A stretch of DNA of 64,000 nt, taken from Myrica gale. Lineage: Eukaryota; Streptophyta; Magnoliopsida; Fagales; Myricaceae. The notes under the pieces were generated by a model, which searched no databases, was not told the DNA's origin, and was given only the letters and a program-made list of their open reading frames with translations. The DNA is taken from assembly GCA_963930655.1 (NCBI GenBank), contig OZ005616.1, forward strand, positions 12,676,001 through 12,740,000. Reading direction: 5' to 3'. The position numbers and the translations under genes are program-made. This document shows, one piece after another, positions 31,628 to 43,400 of the stretch (positions are counted from its first letter, which is position 1; every line of letters begins with the position of its first letter).

Positions 31628-33513
31628 TGACGTCATTCAAGCGGGAGGGAAACGTCTTCGGTGCGATTCATCAGTTCGAGCTGATAGTAGTCTGTGTAGA
31701 CTAGCTGTGTCAGGTCCTGCTCTTAGGGACAGGAATGAATTATCGTCCCCTACCACAGCCAGTCTAGTAGGAACCTAAAGTAGTTGTGCATGTAAGTATC
31801 TTACCCCGTCAATCTTTATTAAATAATATGACTTTTAAATTTCTATGCTTAACTGAATTTTAAATTTACTATTTTTCATTTGTAGCGACATCCGGAATCA
31901 AACACGTTCGAGGTAGTACGAGCGGGATTGCCTTACTCAAAGCTCGCTCCGGAGGAAAGCTGACCTCCCATATCCCGGATGGACGTGCAGGCGGTGATGA
32001 CAAGGCGTCCGCAATGTTCTCGAGTCATATTGGTGCGCTTGTTTGAAAACATGTCCCATTTGAGATGAGTAAGTGTAAAGAGGTTCCCGACGGGGTTAAA
32101 TCGTATATGATGAACCGAATGTTGCTAAGTATAATTTATTAAATTTTAATTGCTGAAACTTTCGTGCGTTTCTAATTGTTATATATGTTAAGGATGATTT
32201 CCAACTAGATTACGACCGAGCCGAGGATTGCATCACTGTGACTTCTACGATGAACACAGCGTATAGAAAGAAATAGAATGTTCCAGCATTACTCAGTGTT
32301 CAATTCCAAAGAAGAGGTGTTAGAGCACCCGTATCCCGATACGAACAAGAAAGAATAGACCTGTGTTTGTAATTTAGTCGCGAGCGAGGAATTTCAGGTT
32401 AAACATTTTATTCTGTTCTAAACATTTATTTTAGCTATGTGCTTAATTGTGCTAACAATTGTAAATGTACAATGCAGAGGAGAAGTCCAATCAACAAGGA
32501 GAATAGAGCTAAGCTGAAGATTGTACACACATCGGGAGTGAGGTCCTTCCAACGCGCTAAAGCGTTGTTAGTAAGTAATAAATTTACATTTTTATTATTT
32601 ATTCTTTAGGGTTAAATGCATGCCATGCCCCTGTGGTATGCGGTAATAGCAAATATGCCCCTGAGGTAAACAAAGTCTTTTTCATACCCCTGAGGTAAAC
32701 AATCAGGAGTAAATATGTCCTTCCGTTATGTTTACCTCAGGGGTATGAAAGGGCATATTTGCTCCTGAATGTTTACCTCAGGGGTATGAAAAGGACTTTG
32801 TTTACCTCAGGGGCATATTTGCTATTACCGCATACCACTGGGACATGACATGCATTTAACTCTATTATTTAAATAAATGACTTAGGTATTTTAATATGCA
32901 TGTTCTATTTCGTTGCTTTATAAAAGGACGCATACTAATAAGGATGGCATGTGGACTTCAGAAGATGCACGAGAAAATTTTGTAAGTTGTAACGTTAGAT
33001 TTCATGATGCATTCGTATGTGTTTATGTTTCATATAAACTAGTTTTATCTTCTTTTCTAATTTTGTAGAAAAAATGGAGGCGTTACAGTTGCATCACGTG
33101 TCAGAGGGAAAGTCATACACCGAAGTGGAGATCTTCACTGAGGTGTTGGGGACGAAAAAGGGTTACATGCGAGGTTTAGGCCGTTCAGTACATTCTGTTG
33201 GATCATCTTCATCAGCATCATCTATTGAGTTGTCCCGGAGATTAGAGGAGGCCAGATTACAAATTTAGGAGATGAGGGCTAGACAGTTAGAATATGAAGC
33301 GCTTCTGGTTGAGCTGTCAGATATGGAGCAGACGATGCGAGAGCATCTACAGTTGATGGAGGAGCAGCAATGGAAAAGGACGAAGAGCTGATGAAGATGA
33401 AGGCGGAGTAGCAACGGAAAAAAGACGAAGAGCACAAGAAGATGAGTGAGCAGTTGATGGAGTAGATCAGACAGATGCAATCTCGTTCGACACTCAAACG
33501 CAAATTTGGGTAG
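31628..33513 (+). pseudogene. CACTA second gene (TNPA/Ptta-like), degenerate
   Basis: Same exon order as 5309-6428, with diverged sequence and extra stops (near 31778, 32046, 32275 and 32357). The NKENRAKLKIVHTSG block lies at about 32,495-32,535. A final exon from about 33,070 encodes SEGKSYTEVEIFTEVLGTKK and then a glutamine/glutamate-rich coiled-coil-like tail to the TAG at 33511-33513. A foldback MITE (32609-32862) sits in one intron. It would encode the DNA-binding accessory protein of the CACTA system, but is not functional as read. Confidence 0.75.
32609..32862. mobile_element. foldback MITE, 254 bp, Mutator-like
   Basis: Starts GGGTTAAATGCATG and ends CATGCATTTAACTC; the inverted repeats extend through most of the element, including GGTATGCGGTAATAGC and CTGAGGTAAACAAAGTC with their complements. 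Flanks TATTCTTTA (32600-32608) and TATTATTTA (32863-32871) match at 8 of 9 bases, a Mutator-sized duplication. It is absent from the matching intron of CACTA copy 1 (around 6280), which confirms insertion. Confidence 0.8.
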
Positions 33514-33689
33514 ATATTTGTATTTTTACTACTTTGTCAGTACTTATCGATTATGTATCTTATTTACTTTTAATAACGATAGCATATTTGTAGATATTTT
33601 ATTATATTACGAGCAGTGAATATCTTTCTATTTATATTATTTGTAAATTATTTTTAAAATTCTAAGTAAATTAATTCAAATATATAGAA

Positions 33690-34661
33690 AACCGTTCGAA
33701 CGGTAAAAATCTCGTCTGCACGATTCTTTTACATTGATAACACGCGCACGCATAACTATCCGTCTGCACGCTTTTCTTTAAATTAGTCCGTCCGAACGGT
33801 TGTTCTCGCTTTCCCACGGTCTTTAAATAAGAAACTGTGCGCACAATACACAAACACATTCGAAGTTTTTCAATGGAACAAACGTCTGAATTGTATGCGT
33901 AACGGTTCGAACGGATTTTACAGCTGACAAATAACTTCTCGTCATAAATGAAACAACGGTGCGTACGTCTTTATGCATGAGTCCGGACGTTGTATATTAC
34001 CGTTTGGAATGGTTTATGAAACTGTGCGGACGGTTTGTAGATGACAAAATTTATTTCGTCACATTGCCCGAACCGTTCGCATCACGCGCACGCATAACTA
34101 TCCGTCTGCACGCTTTTCTTTAAATTAGTCCGTCCGAACGGTTGTTCTCGCTTTCCCACGGTCTTTAAATAAGAAACTGTGCGCACAATACACAAACACA
34201 TTCGAAGTTTTTCAATGGAACAAACGTCTGAATTGTATGCGTAACGGTTCGAACGGATTTTACAGCTGACAAATAACTTCTCGTCATAAATGAAACAACG
34301 GTGCGTACGTCTTTATGCATGAGTCCGGACGTTGTATATTACCGTTTGGAATGGTTTATGAAACTGTGCGGACGGTTTGTAGATGACAAAATTTATTTCG
34401 TCACATTGCCCGAACCGTTCGCATCAGCGGTCCGAACGTATGGAGAGTATGTTTGCACAGCTCATGAAAACAGATGTACTACACTAGGCATGACGATTTT
34501 CAATTTCGTCACTATGGGACAAAACCCTTCGGATGGTATTCTAAACCGTCCGAACGGTTTTGAGCGACAGAACACCAAAATCGTCACCTAAAACCTTGGT
34601 TGACCGGCTTTAGGTGACAAACCGGTTTTGTCACCCAAAACTATAGCTGACGATCTGGGCT
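33690..34661. repeat. right subterminal repeats of CACTA copy 2
   Basis: Dense words of the type CGTTCGAACGG, CGTCCGAACGG, CGTCTGCACG and GTCCGGACG, many self-complementary, plus GTGACAAA/TTTGTCAC words nearer the terminus. Confidence 0.8.
33741..34424. repeat. two-copy 342-bp tandem duplication
   Basis: 33741-34082 and 34083-34424 appear identical by eye over the full 342 bases, from CACGCGCACGCATAAC to CGAACCGTTCGCAT. The duplication lies entirely in the subterminal repeat region. Confidence 0.9.
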
Positions 34662-34710
34662 CTTTGGGTGACAAATTTTTTTGTCACCCAAAGTCTGTTT
34701 TTTTATAGTG
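34662..34710. other. terminal hairpin and TAGTG end of CACTA copy 2
   Basis: A perfect 14-bp inverted repeat CTTTGGGTGACAAA/TTTGTCACCCAAAG (34662-34675 and 34680-34693) with a TTTT loop stands just inside the terminal TCTGTTTTTTTATAGTG. Confidence 0.85.
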
Positions 34711-36950
34711 ATACTTGCACCCCTATCAAGCGGAATTCTAAAAATTTCACTCAATATACCCTTCCATTCAACACAATCTCTTTTCTCCCAACTAGGCTCT
34801 TAATTGTAAGCCCTTGATCATAGCCTACAGTCAAATTCCTACAGAAAATCTGAATGTTTTTGAAAATATCTCATTATCCATATCCATAAGGGTTGCCAAC
34901 CTTGACTATTGAAATACTCCTCAATCTCAAAATCAATTAATAATATACCACAAATATATCTACCATTCCCTATGTTCAGAATTTTCGAAATTGTGAGGAA
35001 ATCTGACCAAATGATTGATCCTGTAAGAATCTGAATATTCCCTTCCCCTTATGAGTAATGTGCTTAATCCTTGTCATGATGATTGAGAGCAAGAATGGAT
35101 AAATTTGATATGAATGTGACGAATTCGGGACTTACGATTTGGAGAGGCCTGAAATTGGCGAAAATGAGATTCTCAGTTCATTTTGGTGAAAACGAATTGG
35201 TGAATCATGTTAGAGCACCGAAAATGAGTTGGTAATTGAGGTAGAGTATGATTTCGAGCACAAAATCAGATTTGGAGTAGATTTGAGAGAGAAAAGAGGG
35301 CGAGAGAGGTTGCGGCTTAGGAGTGAATAAGGACCGGTCTAGTTGGGAACACGTTCTCTTTGAGACTGTTTCCCGGCTTCTGTTTGAGAATATTGTTTCG
35401 GATCGGCCACCTTGTTGGAAGATCGCGGATGTGGTTCCCTCTTTGCGCAAGGTGTTCGAAGACCACTCTGGTTGGTCTATCTCTTGGGTGCCTCGCAAAG
35501 TCAATCTCCAAGCTCATTTACTGGCTCAATGGGCTTGCCCGTTCCCTTGTTTTGGGTTTTTTCTATTCTGGTTATGTGCCGTTGCACATTTTACTTTGTG
35601 ATACTCTCTCTCTCTGGTTTGTAATTGCTTTTTGCTTTCAATAAAGTGCTTTTCTTAGAAAAAAAAAGGACCGGTCGACCAAGATTCCTTGAGCTATATA
35701 TACTCCCGTTGTGGCGGTCGACTAGAAGTTTAAGACACCAGATGCATCAGCGGCTGCCATGAAAAACAATCATGAATGTTCCACCCGGTATTTTAAGACA
35801 CCGAATTCATCCGCTCCTCATACCGGTATCCGCTTAAAACAAATTCAACCAAAAATTGAAGGTTATGACCTGAAATGCCGGATGCATCTAGTAAAACCAA
35901 GACTTGCGTCCGGTGTCACCTAGAAATTCCAAAAATCTTCCAAAAATCAAGGAAAACTTGTTGAAATTCATCCAAAAAAAATTAAACGTGAGGCAGTAAG
36001 AGGTCCTTATGGATTATACCTCAGAGTATTAAATGACAATCAAACTAAGATGGTATAGGAGTGACTAACAGGAACTTGAAAGTCCGTTACGATTGACTTG
36101 TGAAATCCTTTTTGTTAATAATTATATTTTATTTGAGATGAGCCAATAGGACCAGAATAGCATCACCTTTTAAATCCCTAAATCAAATATATTTTAATTC
36201 TCAATCTGTAACCCGTTGGACTCTCAATTTATTTCCAAAGTAATATCACAAATAAATATTATATATATTAGTTTAAAAAATATTTTCACAAAATTTTAAT
36301 ATCACAGAAAATATTATATATAACATAAGATAATTGTGCAGAATATCATTCTCATCACTTCTAGAAGGTATCCATATTTCATCTCATTGAGTGCATGTAA
36401 TCGTACAGTTCACTCACTTGTTTGCTTAAGGTCGTTACCCCAATGACAGACTCAATCATCCTATTTAATAGAGGCACAACGAATATAAACTTATTTATAT
36501 ATAAATATATACCTCGATCTAGAACAACTATCAAGTGAATAAGGAATCGAAAAATTATATTCTCCCATTTTTGATTCATTAATCATCAGCATGAGTTTTC
36601 TACAATATCACTCAACATTATCCGTGTAACATTTTATGTCAAAACATATTACTCGTAAATAATATATAGATGCGACAAATAAATAGATCATTATTTCATA
36701 ATTATTCTAAAAATAATAATTTAAGGGCGTATCTCTAACAGCATTAGTGCGTGTGGAATTCCGCCCAGTCTAATCTAACAAGAAGGCCTTAAGTCCCCAT
36801 ATTAGCCACGTATAATCTCGAAGCAAGGAAATCTCATGCCAGCTAGCATTGATTTGGAGTCACGCCAGCAGAGCTTCCGCCTATAATGTCATCACGGCAT
36901 CTGCATGTATAGAATTGACACCATACTGATCTCTTAGAAAATAATATAGA
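34711..36950 (-). repeat. probable minus-strand LTR or LTR-like block, interrupted by a LINE
   Basis: No coding. On the minus strand a TATATATA box (35695-35702) precedes, by a LINE-interrupted interval, a leader with CTCTCTCGCCCTCTTTTCTCTCTC (complement of 35283-35310), the promoter-plus-leader layout of plant LTRs. TG/CA ends and a duplication were not found, so family and limits are uncertain. AT-rich DNA at 36,100-36,730 shows nothing recognisable. Confidence 0.4.
35340..35667 (+). mobile_element. 5'-truncated LINE, 3' end with RNase H remnant
   Basis: About 60 codons from 35343 match the C-terminal RNase H-like domain found in plant LINEs (VFEDHSGWSISWVPRKVNLQAHLLAQWA). An untranslated tail with AATAAAG (35639-35645) and an A-run (35659-35667) follow. 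GGACCGGTC at 35331-35339 and again at 35668-35676 is the target duplication. The rest of the element was lost at insertion, as is usual for target-primed reverse transcription. Confidence 0.88.
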
Positions 36951-36952
36951 AA

Positions 36953-37325
36953 ATATATTTTTTACCCACAAACTAGTGGGGTAGTGATACAATGCACCCC
37001 AAACTACCATCTTTAAGACATTGCACCATCAAAATATTAATATTAGACATTTTGCACCCTAAACTACTCATTTTAACACATTACACCCTCCAACTACTAA
37101 TGTTAAACACTTTGCACCCTCCTTTTGACAATAATACCCATGAGAAATTAATGAATTGACAACAATATCTTCAATATATACAAAATGGATCAAGGGCATT
37201 ATCATCATTTTAATTTAAAAATTTGACAAATGGTGCAAAATGTTAAAAATTGGTAGTTAGAGTGTGCAATGTGTCAAAATTAGTAGTTTAGGATGTAAAG
37301 TGTAAAATCAATGGTAGTTTTACAA
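36953..37325. repeat. MITE-like inverted-repeat element
   Basis: Repeating words such as TTTGCACCCTAAACTA, ACACATTACACCCTCCAACTA and their complements (AGTTAGAGTGTGCAATGTGTCA) make the left and right halves roughly complementary around 37150-37200. Same family as 38192-38637. No coding; ends approximate. Confidence 0.6.
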
Positions 37326-37533
37326 ATAATAAATAACGTTCACCATACTGCCGGAGGTGACCGAAGTGAGCTATCCACTGACCGGGATCACCAAGCTTAG
37401 CTAGCCGCCCAATCCTGAACAGTGAACAATCACCGTTTACTTCGCTTTCCTTGATCAAAACCCGGCTCTCTTCAGTCTATTACAGATACAGACCATCATA
37501 TCTCCGAACACCTCTCAAGTCTTAACCCATTAA

Positions 37534-38038
37534 ATGGTACAAAAAGCGCTACAGGAGTGGGAGATCGACCCCTCCCAGCTCATCGTCAAGAATGTCATTG
37601 TCAGTGGCATCTACGACGGCCAGGATGTCGCCAGTATGTCTCTTCCTACCTCGTCAATTGCAATTTCAGCTTTCAGCTTTCTGTTTTTTTTTTCCTTTTA
37701 CTGTGTCTTCTATCTCCACTGCTCTTACCTGACTTATTCGCTAGAAGTGCTCAAAATAGTTCAATTAATCGTTCTAATTTGTAATGTAATTATCTCCGTG
37801 CTTCAATCAATTTTGTTATGCTGATCGGTTCATTGAGATTCCATCTTGCAAATTCGAGTATATTATATGTAGAATCATTAAATACGGAAGCTTTTCTGGC
37901 TTCTCTTGATCATCAGTTAAATTACTCGACTGGAGTGAGGATGGTACTAAGAACGAAGCTGAGATTGCTTCATCAAGGACAGCTTTTACCCAACAAGTTG
38001 CTGTGTGGCAGGAGCTAAATCATCCTAATGTTTCTAAG
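37534..38038 (+). pseudogene. Raf-like MAPKKK gene fragment, two exons, nucleotide loop missing
   Basis: Exon 1 (37534-37633) starts MVQKALQEWEIDPSQLIVKN and ends near GIYDGQDVA. An intron with GTATGT and CAG borders spans 37634-37916. Exon 2 (37917-38038) continues with KLLDWSEDGTKNEAEIASS and VAVWQELNHPNVSK, followed by a GT donor. This matches the start of plant Raf-like kinase domains. However, the residues that normally join the WEID block to GIYDGQDVAV, including the glycine-rich ATP loop, are absent, and everything after exon 2 is missing. Upstream DNA (37335-37533) looks like a promoter and 5' UTR. It is a duplicated or captured non-functional gene piece between MITEs. Confidence 0.8.
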
Positions 38039-38191
38039 GTTGCTTTCTAGTTCTGCTACTTTTTTGGACTTGCTATTTTGTAAGTACCCACTAGTGTCCC
38101 CCAAATTTTTATAGCATGTGTATATGATCTCATAATCCAAGGGGAAACTCATCATGCATGATGCATCTAGCTGATGTAGTGAGGCGTACAG

Positions 38192-38637
38192 AAAATTTAA
38201 TTTCAATCTTTGCTTTTCATTATTAATAAAAGTGATAAATATATTTTTCACCCATCAACTACTAGAGGTTCAACGCATTGCACCCTAAACTATCAGCGTT
38301 TACACATTCTACCATCCAATTACCAATCTTAGACACTTTGCACCATTTATCAACATTTTAGACAAAAATGACAATAATGCCCTTGACCCACTTTTTATAT
38401 ATTGAAGATTAATTTGTCAATTCATTAAGTTCTCAAGGGTATTATTATCGGATGAAGGGTGCAAAGTGTTTAACACTAGTAGTTAGAAGATACAATGTGT
38501 CAAAGTGGACGGAGGGTGGAATGTGTAAAAGCTGGTAATTTAGGGTGCAATGTGTTGAACATATACTAGTTGATGAGTGAAAAGTATATTTATCACTTTT
38601 ATTAATAATTATGAAGTAGCGATTGAAATTAAATTTT
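38192..38637. mobile_element. MITE with long terminal inverted repeats
   Basis: Left end AAAATTTAATTTCAATC and right end GATTGAAATTAAATTTT are perfect complements. Complementarity continues through ATTAATAAAAGTGATAAAT and TTCACCCATCAACTA. Length 446 bp. No convincing target duplication. Confidence 0.75.
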
Positions 38638-38980
38638 AGTCAAAATTTTAGACAAAAATGACGATAATGCCCTTGGCCCACTTTTTCTATATTGAAGATA
38701 TTGTTGTCAGTTCATTAAGGTCTTGGGGATATTATTGTTGGACGGAGCGTGCAAAATGTCTAACACCAGTATTTGGAAGGTACAATGTGTTAAAGTGGAC
38801 GGAGGGTGCAAAGTGTCTAATATTGCTTGTTGGAGGGTAGAATATGTAAAAGCTGAAAATTTTGGGTGCAATGTGTTGAGTCTCTAATAGTTGATTGGTG
38901 AAAAGTGTATTTATCACTTTTATTAATAATTAAAAATAACTTATCAAAAAAAAGTAATAATTAAAAAGTAGAGATTGAAC
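38638..38980. repeat. 5'-truncated second copy of the same MITE
   Basis: From 38644 (TTTTAGACAAAAATGACGAT) to about 38978 it matches the right three quarters of 38192-38637, including the TTATCACTTTTATTAATAATT end. The left half is missing at the junction. Confidence 0.7.
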
Positions 38981-39168
38981 AACCTTGGGCTAACACAGTT
39001 TTGGTTCAACATCCTCTCTACACAACAGAAGCATATTAAACTCCTCAAAATCCACGAACAGATGAAACGACTCTGCTTCCTAATAAGCTTCCGTTCGAGA
39101 ATCTTCGTTTTTCGTCAACGTTTCATTCAACACCGGTCATACATCGAAAACATTCTTTTCATTTTTCA
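38981..39168 (+). repeat. end of the 5' LTR of the host copia element
   Basis: Ends TTTTTCA two bases before the primer site. The start is not visible and was probably lost next to the MITEs. Confidence 0.5.
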
Positions 39169-39170
39169 AT

Positions 39171-39182
39171 TGGTATTAGAGC
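39171..39182 (+). promoter_or_regulatory. primer binding site of the host copia element
   Basis: TGGTATTAGAGC, one change from the initiator-Met primer sequence TGGTATCAGAGC, 30 bases before the gag ATG. Confidence 0.8.
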
Positions 39183-39211
39183 TTAAACTCGGTCCTTGAC
39201 CCTAAGTCTAG

Positions 39212-39809
39212 ATGGACAAAAGTCAGTCATTGCCCATGCCTCAATATTTTGATGGAAGCAATTATGCGTACTGGAAAGTTCGCATGAAAACCTTTTTGAA
39301 GTCCTTTGATGAACAAGTTTAGAGTTATTGTGTTAAAGGGTGGTCTACACCATCGTCAGATGTCGAAGGTGTTAAAACTAATAATGACATCGGTACCTGG
39401 ACTATCAATGAGATCAATGAATGTAACTGAAATAGCAAGGGTTTGCATTCTATTTTTATGGATGTGTTTGCTAATGAATTTAAGCGTATCTCTATGTGTG
39501 AGACATCTAAGGCAGCCTAGGATATTCTGGAAACTACTCATGAAGGAACCAAAACGGTGAAGAATTCGAAACTTCAAATGTTGACCACAAAGTTTGAAGA
39601 AATTTGAATGAAAGAGGATGAAACCTTCGATGAATTCTATGCAAAGCTGAATGACATAGACAATTCAAGTTATAATCTTGGTAAAAAGATTCTTGAAAAT
39701 CGAGTAGTGTGGAAAGTTATGAGATCTATGCTTGAAAAATTTAGATCTAAAGTCACTGTCATTGAGGAAAGCAAAGATATTGACAAAGTAAAGATCGAAG
39801 AACTGGTAG
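39212..39809 (+). pseudogene. copia Gag, N-terminal part (UBN2-type), interrupted by LTR C
   Basis: Starts MDKSQSLPMPQYFDGSNYAY followed by WKVRMKTFLKS, the typical opening of plant copia Gag. Later motifs include KNSKLQMLTTKFEE, EDETFDEFYAKLNDI and VTVIEESKDIDKVKIEELV. Stops near 39320 and 39606 and at least one frame change kill it. The reading breaks at GGTAG, the target duplication of LTR C, and resumes at 56845 with GSLETYEM. Confidence 0.85.
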
Positions 39810-40456
39810 TGTCACGCCCTGAACGCTAACTCGAAGGGCCAAAGACAGCCGCGAGCAGTCTCGAAAGAATACTCCAGCGAACATAACCTCGACCTAACAG
39901 CAGAAAAATTTACTGAGAGAGACGGGCTAAGGGGATCTACATAAACTTCAACTTACACAAAACGACTTCATTAATAAATGAGTAAGCATCTTAATTACAT
40001 AACATATACAAAACACTTCCTATGTGACAGACTACATTAGTCTATAGTCACCAACATTTCAAAAATACATGGAGAGCCTTCCCTCTCAAGATAAGTAGTC
40101 CTCAGGACGCCTTTCACCTGGCACATCTGGAATGAGACAAATTTAAACTTGTGAGTCAAAAGACTCAGTAAGGGAACATGAACTTTAAAAGCATGCATGA
40201 TCATGAATTGAGATGTGCATGTATGCTCATTGCTTGCATATGAAACGTATGCACTTGCTCTTGAAACATGTACTTGAACTTCAAAAGAATCCTTTCTTAT
40301 CTTGTGGGCTACATACGCTCCATTTACCCCTGAAGTCAGGGTTGTGCGTTCCCATCGAAACCGTCCCCTTTTTCCCTTGGAGACATAACATCTGGTCGAG
40401 CTACCCCTTGAAGTGGCCCCAGGCTTGATGGTTAGACACGACCCTTGGAGGTCCAC

Positions 40457-43400
40457 TGTGAGACCCCGATTTTCCCCTACGTAATTGCTTATGTATTATT
40501 TTATTTTTCCAATGTAATAGTTTTATTTCTTAATGGGGCTATGTTTTGGCCAATGTATGGCCTAATTTCTTATGTTATGGTATTTCGATTAAAATGGGAT
40601 TTTATTTCATAAAATCTCTTTAAATAATTAATATGCCGTTTTAATGCAAGTACAAATTATATTATGTTAAGAGCCGAAATTTGCAAGTAAGTTCCTCTTT
40701 TACAAATTGATATTTTTCATTTACCTACTATGATTCATGGGCCATATAATTCGAATTATGCTTTAATAATTTCCTTGTATAAGCCGAAATTATTAATAGA
40801 TTAAATAATGAAATTCTTTTGAATACATGGATTAAATATTGTATGTGACATGTAATATTATGATGTGTTCTATATTATTAATAGAATTTCCATATGAATA
40901 TTCAAATGATAAGCTATGTAGTTATGTGATAAGTTTAGAAATGATTTAATTGATAAGCATACTTGCTTATCATAGTGATAAGCAAGCATGATAAGCTAGG
41001 AAACCTTTAGAGTGATAAGGCCTTGTGATTATTGTAGAGATAGGCTAAGGCCATTATCACATGATAAGATATCATACTTATAAGGTGATAAGCTATTGGA
41101 ATGGATAGATAAGTAAGAGAGCTTATAAAGTGATAAGTTAGGTGATAAGTGAAAACCAAGTTGAAAGTTAGTTGCATATTAATGTGGAAGTAACTAGGTT
41201 GGTTGAAAAGCAACCAAACTAAGCAAAGGAGGGCTTCTACGTGAAAGGCAAGGAGAGGAAATGTGGAAGCCAAAGTGAGGTGTCATGTGATGTGTAAGAG
41301 ATGTGTAAGAAGGTGTAAGTTGTGTAAGAGTGATAAGACAACACATGGTTGTAAAAGAGACGAGAAGAAGGCAAGGGAAAGGAAGGCTTTACGTATGGAT
41401 CATGTGAAGAGAGAGAGAGAGTTTAATTCAAGGCAAGCCATGCTTAGGGAGACAAGGAAGTGATGTGAGAAAAGAGATGAAAAAAAAAAGAAGAAGAGAG
41501 AGGGAAGATACAAGCATTGGTCGGCCAAAACCCCCCTTTTTTTCCTCACTTTTCATTTTAAATTTCTCTCTTGTCAATTCACTCTCTCAAGCTTTATGTC
41601 ATAGCCTTAAAGTTGCCTTGGGAGACTCATTCCCTCACATCTCTCTTGCATTTGTCTTGACCGAACCATTCATGCCCTTCACTCTCCAAACTCTTCTCTC
41701 TTGGCCAAATATTGCAAACCTCTCCATTCTCTCCCATTTTCAAGTCTTGACCGAATCTTACACTCAAGAGTTCAAGGTTTGTGCATTTCATCTTGCCTCT
41801 AAACCACTTCCATCTAGCTTGCCAAAACCCATTCCAAAAGCCAAGTAAATCTCTCCTTTTTGTTGACAAATCCTACCATGAAAACCTAGCCATTTGACAC
41901 CATTATTCTTCAAACTTACCATGTCCTCTTCACCACTATAGAGTTTCTTTTAAACCAAGCTTGGTCATTTCTAAGGAGGGTGGACCGAATCTTTGAAGGA
42001 GGAGAAGGATAGGAAGAGTTGGTAAAGAGTAAAGGTAAGATTAGTCATTGATGTTCTTGCCTTAAACATCATAAGTACTAACCATAGATGTTTTATTTTC
42101 TAGGTGCTCAAGCTTGGACAAACAACAAGGTAAGGCTAAAATGATTTTGTTGGGTTAGCATGAGTGGCCGAATGGCCTATGTATAAGATCTTGAAGTTTT
42201 ATTTTGATAGATGCCTTGATGTTGTTAGATCTTGGATGCTTAGGAACCCTAGGTTGTTTACATGCTAGATCTAACCATGGAAGCCCTAGATCTAAGGTTG
42301 TATGTGAAGAAAAAGGCAAATGAAGAACAATGTATGCTAAAGGAAGTTAGATCTAAGTTTTGATATGTTGGGTTGATGAAAAATGATATCTTTGTTTAGA
42401 TCTATGGATATTAGTGTGAATAAAGAGTAGATCTATTGTTGATGGAATTATTTGATAAAAAGGATTAAGTGTATGCATGCTAGTTAGGTCACAAATGCAA
42501 AGGATATGCATGATATGATTTTTAGCATGAAAAGGATACATTTTGGGGTAAGGCCGAAAATAAGCTATGTGGATTTTCATGTATAGTTTTGAATATGTGT
42601 AGATTTGGACATTGGCCTTTAACATGTGCAAGATTTATGACCTTAAATGCATAGTAGATGATTATGTTAAGTATTGGAAGCATGCATGTTGAAGGAAATA
42701 AAGGAAAACTAATCATTGGGTAAAAACATGTGTTGGCCGAATGCCATGAGTATAGTGTATGGTAATGGTGCTTTGAATTATAGATATTAGGTTGTGAAAT
42801 TGTTGATTGGAGGATGGGATCACCCTTGGAGAAAAAGTTGTGATTTAATTGGTGCATAAATGGTAGTGGCCGAAAGTTGCAAGAAAAATTAACCCTAAGT
42901 GCAATTCATGATTTATGTATGTTCATTGTTGTGTTGGATAAGAAATTAGGGTTAGGCTAGTTGGAATAATGTTGTAGAGCTATGATCTTTTATTAAATAT
43001 TATTGGAACCCTAGTTAAGTTTTACTCGGGTTTTTATTTGAGGTTTAAAGTCTAAGTTAAGATTTAATCATGAATAATTTATTAATAGTTAGATATAAGG
43101 TTTAATGTAGTACGTGTAATAAAAAGAGACTTAGGTTTAAATCTAAACCTATGAGTATTATTTAACCCTAATCGAGACATGTACACGGATAAATATATTT
43201 TTATTTCAATAAAAATATTAATGATTTAATAAGCTAAGTTTTGAATATTTAAGGAAAAGAATAAAATAATTATTTTTTTTAATTAAATAAATTTCAGTGA
43301 TATGTATATATAGATATATATATATATATATTTTCGATTGATGACTGATTTCAAAAGAAATGATTTCATAATTCTTAAAGTCTAAAAGAATATTTGAATC

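Larger units (their letters stand above)
29341..34710 (+). mobile_element. CACTA transposon copy 2, internally deleted, right terminus present
   Basis: The right end is TAGTG at 34706-34710, preceded by the complement of CACTATAAAAAAACAGAC, the terminal repeat form of plant CACTA elements. Subterminal repeats of the CGTCCGAACGG type occur at both sides (29376-29500 and 33690-34570). Between them lie a deleted TNP2 gene and a TNPA/Ptta-like gene. The matching left CACTA terminus was not found, so the left limit is approximate. Probably non-autonomous. Confidence 0.85.

Noticed and set aside
3110-34710. CACTA copies 1 and 2 as halves of a single interrupted element
   Set aside because: Both contain the DUF4216-type region and the start of the second gene with clear sequence differences, so they are two copies.
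38219-38228. TATTAATA on both sides of the MITE as an 8-bp target duplication
   Set aside because: TATTAATA is its own reverse complement, and inverted complementarity continues about 35 bp beyond it on both sides, so it belongs to the terminal repeats.
41465-41848. 127-codon frame in LTR B leader (repeated at 51320-51703)
   Set aside because: Lies wholly in LTR non-coding DNA, begins in an A-run, and is not open in the solo LTR B at the same place.
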